From Amycolatopsis sp. CA-126428 (GTDB lineage: Bacteria > Actinomycetota > Actinomycetes > Mycobacteriales > Pseudonocardiaceae): 43,330 nucleotides of DNA. The stretch spans positions 1-43,330 of the forward strand of contig NZ_PPHF01000161.1 of NCBI RefSeq assembly GCF_002904335.1, written 5' to 3'. This document shows, piece by piece, positions 7,519 through 15,714 of this stretch. Under the pieces are notes generated by a model. The model searched no databases. It was not told the DNA's origin and was given only the letters and a program-made list of their open reading frames with translations. Positions within the stretch are counted from its first letter, which is position 1. Every line of letters begins with the position of its first letter. The translations under genes and the position numbers were made by a program.

Positions 7519-9288
7519 TCAGCGTTCGGTCGACGGCGACACCAGTTCGCTCGGCCCGCCACTCGACTCCCCGGCCACGGCGGCCAGCTCCTCCCCCACC
7601 GACTCGCGGTCCGCCGGGCGCGCGTCCTTCGTCAGCAACGACGCCACCGCACCGATCAGGCACACCACGATCGCGAAGCCGAACGCCACCGCCAGACCCG
7701 ACTGGAACGGGCCGGAGATCAGGTTCGGGAAGAAGCTCCGCCCCGTCAGGAACGACGCCTGGTCCGGCGGCAGCGACGACAGCTGGCCGCCCAGGAGCTG
7801 CTGGATCGGGTTGTAACCCAGGAACGCCGCGAACAGCACCGCCACCGCCGGGAGGTTCGCCACCTGGGACGCCGCCGCGTCCGGGACGCCGTGGGCGACC
7901 AGACCGTCGTGCATCGTCGACGGAAGGCTGCTCGACAGGCCCGAGATGATCAAGCTGAAGAAGAAGCCGATCGACAGGACCATCGCCGCGTTCTGGAAGG
8001 TCGTCATCATGCCCGCGCCGGAGCCGCGCGCGTCGGCCGGCAGGCTGTTCATCACCTCGGCCCGGTTGGGCGAGGAGAACATGCCCATGCCGATGCCGTT
8101 GATCAGCAGGATCGCCGCGAACGCCCAGTAGTCGAAGTTCACCGGCAGGATGATCAGCAGCAGGAACGTGATCGCCGTGATCAGCAGCCCGGTGGAGGCG
8201 AGCAGGCGGCTGCCGATCCGGTCGGCGAGGATGCCCGACGTCGGCGCGGCCAGCAGGAAGCCGACCGTCATCGGGAGCATGTAGATGCCCGCCCACAACG
8301 GCGTCTGCTCGAACGTGTAGCCGTGCTGGGGCAGCCAGATGCCCTGCAGCCAGATGATCAGGATGAACTGCAGCCCGCCGCGGCCGAGGGAGGCCGTCAG
8401 GTTCGCGACGTTGCCCCAGGTGAACGAGCGGATCCGGAACAGCGACAGGCGGAACAGCGGGTTGTCCACCTTCGACTCGATGATCACGAACGCCACCAGC
8501 ACCGCGAGCCCGCCGATCAGGCAGCTGAGCACGAACGGGCTGCCCCAGCCGGTCGGCGACGAGCCGTAGGGCTGGATGCCGTAGGTGATGCCGATCAGCA
8601 CCGCGATCAGGCCGACGGCGAAGGTGATGTTGCCCCACCAGTCCATCCGCGCGTGCTTGCGGACGCCGGTGTCGTGCAGCTTGAGGTACGCCCAGACCGT
8701 GCCGATCACGCCGAACGGGACCGACACCAGGAAGATCAGGTTCCAGTCGACCGGGGCCAGCACGCCGCCGACGACCAGGCCGAGGAACGAGCCGGCGATG
8801 GCCGCGACGCCGTTCATGCCGAGCGCGAGCCCGCGCTGGTTGGCTGGGAAGGCGTCGGTGAGGATCGCCGAGGAGTTCGCCATCAGGAAGGCACCGCCGA
8901 CGCCCTGCACGATCCGCCAGCCGATCAGCCACAGCGCGGCCGCGTCACCGTCGAACCAGGTGACGGCCAGCATGATGGAGGAAACGGTGAAGACGGCGAA
9001 GCCGAGGTTGTACATCCTCGCGCGGCCGTACATGTCGCCGAGCCGGCCGAAGCTCACCACCAGCACCGCGGTGACCACGAGGAAGCCCATGATCATCCAC
9101 AGCAGGTAGCTCGTGTTGGCCGGCTCCAGGGGGTTGATGCCGATGCCCTTGAAGATGTCGGGCAGCGCGATCAGCACGATCGAGGAGTTGATCGTGGCGA
9201 TCAGCATGCCCAGCGTCGTGTTGGACAGCGCGATCCACTTGTACCGCGGCCCCAGTTCCGCGATCGAATACGTCCGGCGTTCCGCCAC
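7519..9288 (-). CDS. MFS drug efflux transporter (EmrB/QacA, 14-helix type)
   Basis: 589 residues from GTG 9288. The protein has about 14 hydrophobic helices, motif A as GRLGDMYGRARMYNLG between helices 2 and 3, and motif C-like GSFLGLVVGG in helix 5, which mark DHA2 proton/drug antiporters. A large extracytoplasmic loop near residues 430-500 (SSLPSTMHDGLVAHGVP) is typical of the group. GTG 9288 is preferred over an ATG 21 codons upstream because AAGGG stands 7 bases before it and the upstream codons overlap a palindromic operator. No regulator gene adjoins, so control is probably by a TetR or MarR protein encoded elsewhere. The substrate is unknown. Confidence 0.92.
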   Translation of the reverse strand: MAERRTYSIAELGPRYKWIALSNTTLGMLIATINSSIVLIALPDIFKGIGINPLEPANTSYLLWMIMGFLVVTAVLVVSFGRLGDMYGRARMYNLGFAVFTVSSIMLAVTWFDGDAAALWLIGWRIVQGVGGAFLMANSSAILTDAFPANQRGLALGMNGVAAIAGSFLGLVVGGVLAPVDWNLIFLVSVPFGVIGTVWAYLKLHDTGVRKHARMDWWGNITFAVGLIAVLIGITYGIQPYGSSPTGWGSPFVLSCLIGGLAVLVAFVIIESKVDNPLFRLSLFRIRSFTWGNVANLTASLGRGGLQFILIIWLQGIWLPQHGYTFEQTPLWAGIYMLPMTVGFLLAAPTSGILADRIGSRLLASTGLLITAITFLLLIILPVNFDYWAFAAILLINGIGMGMFSSPNRAEVMNSLPADARGSGAGMMTTFQNAAMVLSIGFFFSLIISGLSSSLPSTMHDGLVAHGVPDAAASQVANLPAVAVLFAAFLGYNPIQQLLGGQLSSLPPDQASFLTGRSFFPNLISGPFQSGLAVAFGFAIVVCLIGAVASLLTKDARPADRESVGEELAAVAGESSGGPSELVSPSTER

Positions 9289-9309
9289 TGTGCAACCCTT
9301 CTGCTCGCA

Positions 9310-9336
9310 AAGTCCCTTAGCTAGGCTAAGCAACTT
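9310..9336. promoter_or_regulatory. Palindromic operator of the MFS gene
   Basis: AAGTCC-CTTAGC-TAG-GCTAAG-CAACTT: the 6-bp inner arms match perfectly and the outer arms match in 4 of 6 positions. It lies 22 bases upstream of the GTG, where a TetR/MarR-type repressor would block transcription. The spacing and the A/T-rich core in a GC-rich genome support a protein site. Confidence 0.6.
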
Positions 9337-9487
9337 GCTTGCGTATGGCAACCAACGACGCGGATTGCCCAGGAGAGCATGATCACAGGGGGTTGACTGT
9401 CCTTTGAGGACTCTTTACGGCGGGGGTTGTGCACAACTCGAGTGTTTGGGGTCGGGGTGTGGACAACTCGGGTTGCGGGGGCGGGAA

Positions 9488-9510
9488 CTGTCGGTGCCTC
9501 CCGGTAACGT
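9488..9510 (+). promoter_or_regulatory. RecA-NDp-type promoter motif, copy 1
   Basis: CTGTCGGTG (9488-9496), 8 bases, TAACGT (9505-9510). The motif is complete but no plus-strand gene follows. Its -10 lies inside the hairpin CCGGT-loop-ACCGG. Confidence 0.45.
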
Positions 9511-9528
9511 TGAAACCGGGGGTCCCCC

Positions 9529-9596
9529 TCACGGCGAGGGCTTGATCAGCTGCCCGAGCACGGCCACACCTTCGGCGATCTCCAGTGCCGCGTGGA
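9529..9596 (-). pseudogene. 3' remnant of a second MocR-type gene
   Basis: The minus strand reads ALEIAEGVAVLGQLIKPSP and then stop, against TEIAEGVGVLGRLVRPSP at the end of the intact MocR protein. The identical stop position and conservative changes show that a paralogous gene once ended here and that all but its last 20 or so codons were lost. Confidence 0.6.
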
Positions 9597-9756
9597 GGGG
9601 TGGCTAGCTCGGCTCGGTCCGGTCCCGATGGGTTAGTGCAGCGGGGTAGTCGGCTCGGCACGATCCGGTCCCGATGGGCCAGCGCCGGAGAGCGGGCACA
9701 CTCCGGCACCACCGGTTCAGGCGAAGGTGCCGCGCTCGGTATCGCCGTCCACCGCT

Positions 9757-9932
9757 GATGGGCTGTGCACAACTCGAGCGTGGCGGGTCGGGCTGTGGAC
9801 AACTTCCGTCGCGGGGCCGGGAACTGTCGGTGCTCGCCGGTAACGTTGAAACCGGGGGTCCCCCTCACGGCGAGGGCCTGACCAGCCGCCCGAGAACCCC
9901 CACCCCCTCGGCGATCTCCGTCGCCGTCCGGG
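9757..9932. repeat. Tandem duplication, copy 2
   Basis: This is the second copy of the 9421-9596 segment and includes the last codons of the MocR gene. It has TGTGCACAA (9764-9772) and the DnaA-box match TGTGGACAA (9794-9802), again exactly 30 bp apart. Confidence 0.75.
9824..9846 (+). promoter_or_regulatory. RecA-NDp-type promoter motif, copy 2
   Basis: CTGTCGGTG (9824-9832), 8 bases, TAACGT (9841-9846), pointing antisense into the 3' end of the MocR gene, whose stop is 18 bases on. Confidence 0.45.
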
Positions 9933-11319
9933 CCGCGTACCCGAGCACCAGCCCCGGCCGTCCCGGGCGTTGCCGGTGCCAGGACAGCGGCTGCACCTTC
10001 ACCCCCTCGGCCAGCGCGGCCGCCGCCACCGCGACGTCGTCCAGCTCGGCGTCGAACGTCACCGTCAGGTGCAAACCGGCGGCTGCGCCGTGGACCCGCG
10101 CGCCCGGCAAATCGGCGGCGACCGCGCGGATCATCGCGTCGCGGCGGCGGCGGTGCCGGGCGCGGACCACCCTCAGCTGACGCTCCAGCTCGCCGGTCTC
10201 GATCAAGCGCGCCAGGACCAGCTGGGCCAGTACCGGGTTGCCCAGGTCCGCGAACCGCTTCGCCGCCACGAGGTCGTCGCGGAAGCGCGGCGGCGCCAGC
10301 AGCCAGCCGACGCGCAGCGCCGGTGCCAGCAGCTTCGAAACGCTTCCCGTGTAACAGACCTCCGGCACCATCGACCGGACCGCCGGCACCGGCGCGCGGT
10401 CGTAGCGGTGCTCCGCGTCGTAGTCGTCCTCGACGACGATGCCGCCCTCGGCCACCCAGCGCATCAGCTCGCGGCGGCGCTCGCCGCCCAGCACCACGCC
10501 CATCGGGAACTGGTGGGCCGGCGTCAGCAGCACCGCCGGAGCCGTCAACGAGGAAACCCGCAGCCCGTCGTCGTCCACCGGGACCGGCGGCGTCGCCAAA
10601 CCGCAGTGGTGCAGGTGCTGGCGCGCGCCCAGCGAACTCGGGTCCTCCACCGCGATCTCGGTCACGCCGTGCTGCCGTAGCACGTCGCCCACCAGCGTCA
10701 ACGCCTGCGCGACCCCGGCCACCATGATGATCTCGCCCGGATCCACGCGGATCCCGCGGTTGCGCGCCAGCCAGCGCGACACCGCCAGCCGCATCGAAGG
10801 CGCGCCGCGCGGGTCGCCGTAACCGAAGTGGGACGGCTCCAGCTCGTCCAGCACCGCCCGCTCGGCCCGCAGCCACGCCGCGCGCGGGAACGCCGTCAGG
10901 TCCGGGACGCCGGGCGTGAGGTCGATCCGGGCCGGCGCCGCGCGGACCGCGTCGAAGACCTCCAGCCCCGGCGAAGCCGTGATGACCTCGGGAAAAAGCC
11001 GGTCCGGCGACGGGGACGGCGGCAGCACGGGCGCGGCGACGACGACCGTGCCCGCCCGGCCGCGGCCCGCGGCGTGGCCGTCGTCGATCAGCCGCTGGTA
11101 GGCCTCGGTGACCACCCCGCGCGACACGCGCAGCTCGGCGGCCAGGACCCGGGACGCGGGCAGCCGGCCGCCGACCGGGAGCCGGCCGTCGGCGATGGCC
11201 GCGCGCAGTTGCCCGGCGAGCCAGTCCGCCAAGCCGCCCGGGGGCGCCTCGCGGACGTCCAGCTGGAGGAAGTCCGACCCTATGGACCCCTCGGAGAGCG
11301 CGGTTTTGGCTCTGTCCAT
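9865..11319 (-). CDS. MocR/PdxR-type GntR-aminotransferase fusion regulator
   Basis: 484 residues from ATG 11319. The N-terminus is a GntR winged helix (LAGQLRAAIADGRLPVGGRL with ASRVLAAELRVSRGVVTEAYQRL). After a linker comes a fold-type I aminotransferase domain with the PLP-anchor GSVSKLLAPALRVGW (Lys in SVSK) and DDYDAEHRY. Such proteins bind PLP and an amine ligand to control a neighbouring gene, often divergent, and often themselves. The neighbour here is a methyltransferase starting 28 bases away, its likeliest target. An ATG 12 codons upstream would overlap that gene and is less likely. GACAAT lies 6 bases before ATG 11319, suggesting a leaderless message. Confidence 0.92.
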   Translation of the reverse strand: MDRAKTALSEGSIGSDFLQLDVREAPPGGLADWLAGQLRAAIADGRLPVGGRLPASRVLAAELRVSRGVVTEAYQRLIDDGHAAGRGRAGTVVVAAPVLPPSPSPDRLFPEVITASPGLEVFDAVRAAPARIDLTPGVPDLTAFPRAAWLRAERAVLDELEPSHFGYGDPRGAPSMRLAVSRWLARNRGIRVDPGEIIMVAGVAQALTLVGDVLRQHGVTEIAVEDPSSLGARQHLHHCGLATPPVPVDDDGLRVSSLTAPAVLLTPAHQFPMGVVLGGERRRELMRWVAEGGIVVEDDYDAEHRYDRAPVPAVRSMVPEVCYTGSVSKLLAPALRVGWLLAPPRFRDDLVAAKRFADLGNPVLAQLVLARLIETGELERQLRVVRARHRRRRDAMIRAVAADLPGARVHGAAAGLHLTVTFDAELDDVAVAAAALAEGVKVQPLSWHRQRPGRPGLVLGYAARTATEIAEGVGVLGRLVRPSP

Positions 11320-11347
11320 CGAGCCATTGTCGCAGGACGCTGGGCTC

Positions 11348-12130
11348 ATGGACACCGCTTACGTGCACGGGTACACCGACCCCGAGACCCGCCGCCTGGG
11401 CGACCAGGCCGACACCCTCGCCGACCTCCTGCACGCCGGAACGGCCTACCCCGCCGGGAGCCGGGTGCTGGAGGCCGGCTGCGGCGTCGGCGCCCAGACC
11501 ATCCACCTCGTGGCCCGCAGCCCGGGCGCGCACCTGACCGCGGTCGACGTCTCCGCCGCGTCCCTCGCCCAGGCACGCAGGCAAGTGAGCGGCGTCGACT
11601 TCCGGCAGGCGGACCTGTTCGACCTGGACGGCGAGTACGACCACGTCTTCGTCTGCTTCGTGCTGGAACACCTGCCGGAGCCGGAGAAGGCCCTCGCGCA
11701 CCTCAAGACCCTGCTGCGGCCGGGCGGCACGATCACCGTCATCGAGGGCGACCACGGTTCGGCGTTCTTCCACCCGCACAGCGAGCACGCGCAGGCCGCG
11801 ATCGACTGCCTGGTCCGGCTGCAGGCCGACGCCGGCGGCGACGCCCTCATCGGGCGGCGTCTCCACCCGCTGCTGACCGGCGCCGGGTTCGGCGACGTCA
11901 CCGTGGAGCCGCGGACGGTCTACGTCGACGCGTCGCGGCCCGGGCTGGTCACCGGGTTCACCCGCGACACCTTCACCGCGATGGTCGAAGGCGTCGGCGA
12001 AACCGCCGTCGCCCGCGGGCTGATCACGCGGGACCGCTGGGACCACGGGGTCGCCGACCTGCACCGGACCGCCGGCGAAGACGGCACCTTCCACTACGCG
12101 TTCTTCAAGGCCACCGGGAGCAGGCCGTGA
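11348..12130 (+). CDS. Class I SAM-dependent methyltransferase
   Basis: 260 residues. Motif I (VLEAGCGVGAQT, about residues 38-49), the acidic end of beta-2 (AVDVSAASL), motif II/III (VFVCFVLEHLPEPEKAL) and LLRPGGTITVIEGDH are all in order, giving a complete Rossmann methyltransferase core. An AraB-like or second domain is absent. The motif EGDHGSAFFHP and the phenolic-type C-terminal half resemble enzymes acting on small molecules, but the substrate cannot be read from sequence. It lies divergent to the MocR-type regulator with only 28 bases between them, so the two promoters must overlap. A tiny gene overlaps its stop by GTGA. Confidence 0.88.
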   Translation: MDTAYVHGYTDPETRRLGDQADTLADLLHAGTAYPAGSRVLEAGCGVGAQTIHLVARSPGAHLTAVDVSAASLAQARRQVSGVDFRQADLFDLDGEYDHVFVCFVLEHLPEPEKALAHLKTLLRPGGTITVIEGDHGSAFFHPHSEHAQAAIDCLVRLQADAGGDALIGRRLHPLLTGAGFGDVTVEPRTVYVDASRPGLVTGFTRDTFTAMVEGVGETAVARGLITRDRWDHGVADLHRTAGEDGTFHYAFFKATGSRP

Positions 12131-12303
12131 TCGCCCGGCGCCCCCGGCCCCGGCTCGCGGGCAGCACCGACGTCGTCGACCGGGACCTCGAACGCCTCGA
12201 AAACGACCTCGCCGCCCGCGAGCCCGACTACCCCGCCACGCACTCCAGGGCCGTCAAGTGGTTGCGGACCCGGATCGCGCCGGGCACGCATTCCCCGGCG
12301 TAG
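12127..12303 (+). CDS. Small basic protein overlapping the methyltransferase stop
   Basis: 58 residues starting at GTG in the overlap GTGA with the methyltransferase stop. Third positions are nearly all G or C through residue 45, and the sequence VDRDLERLENDLAAREPDYP reads like a real helix. The N-terminus is arginine- and proline-rich. The last 76 bases run antisense to the 3' end of the SARP gene. No family was recognised. It could be a genuine small partner of the methyltransferase or a chance frame; coupling to the upstream stop favours the first. Confidence 0.5.
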   Translation: MIARRPRPRLAGSTDVVDRDLERLENDLAAREPDYPATHSRAVKWLRTRIAPGTHSPA

Positions 12304-15300
12304 CAGGCCAGCGCGCGTTCCCAGTGCTCGCGCGCGGCCTCCGGGTCACCGAGTCCACTGTGGACTTCACCGAGCCCGCAGTGGGCCCGGCCCTGTTCGG
12401 GACGGCAGCCGGTTTCCTTCGCCACGGCCAGGGCTTCGCGGTGGTACCGCAGCGCATCCGAAGCCGCTCCGCGCGCGGCGGACAGGCTGCCCAGGCTGTT
12501 GAGCACCCGGGATTCGACGCCGCGGTCACCGCATTCGCGGGCCAGGCTCAGCGCTTCTTCGAGGTGCTGGGCCGCTTCCGCGAGCCGGCCCTCCGCCAGC
12601 CGGACATCGCCCAGGTGCTTCAGCGCGACGCTGCGGTTGGGCGGGCTGCCCGTCTCCTGCGCGATTTCCAGCGCCCGCTCCAGGTGCTCCGCGGCTTCGG
12701 CGTACCGGCCCCGCGCGTGCTCGACGTCGCCGAGGATGCCCAGCGCGTACCCCTCGCTCACCCGGACGCCCATCGCCCGCAGGTGCACCAGCCCCTCGTT
12801 CAGGACCCGGACCGCCTCGTCGTGCCGGCCCAGCGCTGACAGCGAGTCGCCCAGGTTGACCAGCGCGTAGCCCTCGCTCGTGCGGTCGGCGATGTCGCGC
12901 GCCAGGGCAAGGGCTTCTTCGAGGTGACCGATCGCTTCGCCGTACCGGCCGATGCCGCGGCAGGAACAGCCGAGCACCACCAGGACCAGGCCTTCGCTGG
13001 TGCGGTCGCCCGTCTTCCTGGCCAGCGCGAGGGCTTCCGTCGAGTACCGGATCCCGTCGGCGAACCGGCCCAGCGCCCGGCAGACGAGGCCCAGGGTGTT
13101 GACCGAGTGGATTTCCGTGCGCCAGTCCCCGGTCTCCCGGGCGAGCACGAGGGCCTCCTCCAGGTACCGCAGCGCCTCCGGCGACCGGCCCACCCGCCAG
13201 TGGCCCAGCGCGATCAGGATCAGCGGCTCGGCCTCGGCCGCCCGGTCGCCGGTGTGGTGGGCCAGCGCCGACGCGTGCGTGTGCAGGACCAGCGCTTCCT
13301 CGTGGTAGCCGCCGACGTCGAGGTAGTGCCACAGGATCCCGGACAGCAGCCGGAGGTGGTCCGGCCAGCGGTGCCGCGTCGCGTGCGCGGCGATCGCCAG
13401 GAGGTTGCGGCGCTCGGCCTCCAGCCACGCCGGTGCGTCGAGCACCTTGACGTCCGGCTCCGGCACCCGCGGCCGCAGGTGCCGTTCCTGCGGCAGGACC
13501 ACGTCCATGGCCTGGCCGGCCGAGGAGACGTAGAAGTCGAACAGCCGCTGCTGCGCCTCGCGGCTCTTGGCGGGATCGCCGGCCGCGAGCTCGGCGGCGT
13601 AGACGCGCAGCAGGTCGTGCAGCTGGACGCGGTCGTCGCCGGTCTGCTGCACGAGGTGGGCGCGCACCAGGACCCCGGCCAGCCGTTCGGCCTCCGGCAG
13701 GGGCACGCCGGCGAGGGCGGCCAGCGCGGGCGGCGTCAGGTCGCGGCCCGGGTGCAGGCCGCAGAGCCGGAACACGCGGGCCGCGTCGGGCGCGAGGTTG
13801 CGGTAGGACCAGGAGAACACGGCGCGGACGGCGGTCAGCGGGTCCCCGCCGCCGTCGAGCAGGTCGAGCCGCCACCGTTCGTCGGTCAGCTCGGCGGCCA
13901 GGGCGGCGAGGCGCTCGCCCGGCCGGCTCAGCGCCAGTTCGGCGACCAGCCGCAGGGCCAGCGGGAGCCGGGCCGCGTAGCCGATCAGCGCCGCGGCGGC
14001 CTCGGGTTCGCCGTCGACGCGCGGGCCGAGCAGCGCCCGGAGCAGGTCGCGGGCTTCGGCCTCGGTGAGCAGGTCGACGAGCACCCGCCGGGCGCCGTGG
14101 CGGGCGACCAGGCCGGGCAGCGCGTCCCGGCTGGTCACCAGCACCAGGCAGGTGGGCGAGCCGGGCAGCAGCGGGCGGACCTGCCCGACCGAGTTCGCGT
14201 TGTCCAGCACGAGCAGCATCCGCCGCCCGGTGAGCGCGGTGCGGAACTTGGCGGCGCGCTCGTCCGGCTCGGCCGGGATGTCCGCGCCCGGGACGCCGAG
14301 AGCGCGCAGGAACCCGGACAGCGCATCGGCCGGGTCCACCGGCCGGACCGTGCCGTAGCCGTGCAGGTCGAGGTAGAGCTGGCCGTCCGGGAACTCCGCG
14401 GGCACGCGCTGCGCCCAGTGGACGGCGAGCGCGGTCTTGCCGACCCCGCCGGTGCCGGAGAGGACGGCGATGCGCGCGCCGGTGTCGCCGTCGTCGCGAC
14501 GCAGCAACGCGTCCAGCTCGGCCAGCTGGGCGGCCCGGCCGCGGAAGCCGGGGACGTCGGCGGGCAGCTGCGCCGGGACCCGGGCCGGCGGCTCCGGCGT
14601 CGCGAAGTCCTGCCGCAGCACCTTCCGCTGGGCCGCCCGAAGCTCGGGGCCGGGTTCGAGACCGAGCTCATCGGCCAGCCGCCGGCGCACCTCGTCGAAG
14701 ACGTCCAGCGCGGCGGCCTGGCGCCCGGACGCGGCGAGCGCCAGCACCAGCTTGGCGTGCGCCGACTCGTTCAGCGGCTCCTCGGCGGTCAGCACCCGCA
14801 GCTGCACCGCCGCGTCTTCGGGGTCGGCGACCCCGGCGTAGGCCAGCACCGCCTTGGCGCGCCGCATCGCCAGCGCGAGCCGGGCGGGGTGCTGGTGCAG
14901 CCGCTCGACGTCGGCGAGCGCCGGCCCGCGCCAGAGGTCCAGGGCCTCCTGGAGAGCGTTGCGGGCCAGCAGGGCTTCGAAGCGCAGCAGGTCGAGCTCG
15001 TCCTCACCGACGGCCAGCCGGTAGCCGCCCTTGTCGGTGATGATGAGGCCGGCCGGCCGCAGCGCCCGCCGCAGCCGCGCGACGTAGGTGTGGAGCAGCT
15101 CCAGGCACGACGGCGGCGGCTCGTCCCAGATGACGTCGACGAGGTCCTCGCGCCGGACGGTCCGGTTCGGCTGCAGGGCCAGCAGCGCCAGGAGCAGGCG
15201 CTGCTTCTCCGCGCCGATCTCGACCGGCTCGGTGCCGCGCGTCACCGTCAGCGGGCCGAGGACACCGAGCCGCACGGGCTCCGGCGGGGCTTCGGCGAGC

Positions 15301-15473
15301 GCTTCCCGCAGCTTGCGGGCCGTCTCCGGCCGGGGCCGCCGGACGCTGCCGAGCTCGGCGTTGCGCACCGCGCGCAGGCTCACGCCGGCCCGCTCGGCGA
15401 GCTGGGCCTGGGTGAGGCCGGCGAGGGCACGCCGGTCCCGCAGCCATCCGGCGAACGACAGGCCTTCGTCCAC
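12228..15473 (-). CDS. XRE-SARP-NB-ARC-TPR transcriptional activator
   Basis: 1081 residues from GTG 15473, with AGGAGAGG 6 bases before it. Residues 7-60 are an XRE-type helix-turn-helix (LAGLTQAQLAERAGVSLRAV). Residues 68-140 are the OmpR-like SARP DNA-binding domain, followed by the bacterial transcriptional activation domain to about 290. An NB-ARC ATPase follows, with Walker A GTGGVGKT near 340 and Walker B MLLVLDNA near 420. From about 690 to the end are tetratricopeptide repeats with the pattern G-x-A-hydrophobic-x-x-x-E-E-A-L. AfsR-like proteins of this build activate secondary-metabolite or stress genes after nucleotide and ligand sensing. The extra XRE domain gives two DNA-binding modules. 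Adjacent targets are not obvious. Confidence 0.93.
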   Translation of the reverse strand: MDEGLSFAGWLRDRRALAGLTQAQLAERAGVSLRAVRNAELGSVRRPRPETARKLREALAEAPPEPVRLGVLGPLTVTRGTEPVEIGAEKQRLLLALLALQPNRTVRREDLVDVIWDEPPPSCLELLHTYVARLRRALRPAGLIITDKGGYRLAVGEDELDLLRFEALLARNALQEALDLWRGPALADVERLHQHPARLALAMRRAKAVLAYAGVADPEDAAVQLRVLTAEEPLNESAHAKLVLALAASGRQAAALDVFDEVRRRLADELGLEPGPELRAAQRKVLRQDFATPEPPARVPAQLPADVPGFRGRAAQLAELDALLRRDDGDTGARIAVLSGTGGVGKTALAVHWAQRVPAEFPDGQLYLDLHGYGTVRPVDPADALSGFLRALGVPGADIPAEPDERAAKFRTALTGRRMLLVLDNANSVGQVRPLLPGSPTCLVLVTSRDALPGLVARHGARRVLVDLLTEAEARDLLRALLGPRVDGEPEAAAALIGYAARLPLALRLVAELALSRPGERLAALAAELTDERWRLDLLDGGGDPLTAVRAVFSWSYRNLAPDAARVFRLCGLHPGRDLTPPALAALAGVPLPEAERLAGVLVRAHLVQQTGDDRVQLHDLLRVYAAELAAGDPAKSREAQQRLFDFYVSSAGQAMDVVLPQERHLRPRVPEPDVKVLDAPAWLEAERRNLLAIAAHATRHRWPDHLRLLSGILWHYLDVGGYHEEALVLHTHASALAHHTGDRAAEAEPLILIALGHWRVGRSPEALRYLEEALVLARETGDWRTEIHSVNTLGLVCRALGRFADGIRYSTEALALARKTGDRTSEGLVLVVLGCSCRGIGRYGEAIGHLEEALALARDIADRTSEGYALVNLGDSLSALGRHDEAVRVLNEGLVHLRAMGVRVSEGYALGILGDVEHARGRYAEAAEHLERALEIAQETGSPPNRSVALKHLGDVRLAEGRLAEAAQHLEEALSLARECGDRGVESRVLNSLGSLSAARGAASDALRYHREALAVAKETGCRPEQGRAHCGLGEVHSGLGDPEAAREHWERALACYAGECVPGAIRVRNHLTALECVAG

Positions 15474-15675
15474 AGGCGTCCTCTCCTGCGTGCCCCGAGC
15501 GGAACGTACCTCTCCAGCATCACGATCGTGCCGCCCGAGCTGTACCACCGATCGGCGAAGATAACCGTTTCCGCAGGTACGGACGGTGACAGCGGCGGGG
15601 AGGAGCAGTACAGGCGCTCGTCCACCGCGCTTTCCTAGGCTTTCTCGCGTCCGGTGGTGGCGAGGGGTTCGCGGA

Positions 15676-15704
15676 GCAGCCGTCGCGTGGGGTACGACGG
15701 CTGC
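15676..15704 (-). terminator. Hairpin after the hydrolase gene
   Basis: GCAGCCGTCG (15676-15685), 9-base loop, CGACGGCTGC (15695-15704): a perfect 10-bp stem 10 bases after the hydrolase stop. It would also insulate the SARP promoter region at 15474-15675, in which no gene was seen. Confidence 0.7.
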
Positions 15705-15714
15705 ACCCGGAACT

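Larger units (their letters stand above)
9421..9596. repeat. Tandem duplication, copy 1
   Basis: This segment recurs 336 bases downstream at 9757-9932. Shared parts in order are TTGTGCACAACTCGAG, TGTGGACAACT, GGGAACTGTCGGTG, CCGGTAACGTTGAAACCGGG, GGTCCCCCTCACGGCGAGGG and a run matching the end of the MocR gene. The copies differ at many positions, so the duplication is old. TGTGGACAA (9458-9466) equals the actinomycete DnaA box, and TTGTGCACAA lies exactly 30 bp before it. Confidence 0.75.
9337..9864. other. Gene-free stretch between the MFS and MocR genes
   Basis: No intact gene was found here. The part next to the MFS gene has a small palindrome GTCCT-TTG-AGGAC (9399-9411). The rest is two copies of a duplicated segment, described separately, with a spacer at 9597-9756. 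The spacer has a smaller repeat, CCGGTCCCGATGGG, at about 9617 and again about 50 bases later. Confidence 0.5.

Noticed and set aside
9289..9351. Upstream ATG start for the MFS pump
   Set aside because: Would place the palindromic operator within the gene; GTG 9288 has a ribosome site.
9427..9802. Origin of replication
   Set aside because: Only four DnaA-like sites, no dnaA, dnaN or A/T-rich unwinding region.
12924..15638. Plus-strand open frame of about 904 codons
   Set aside because: Exactly antisense to the SARP, which has recognisable domains throughout.
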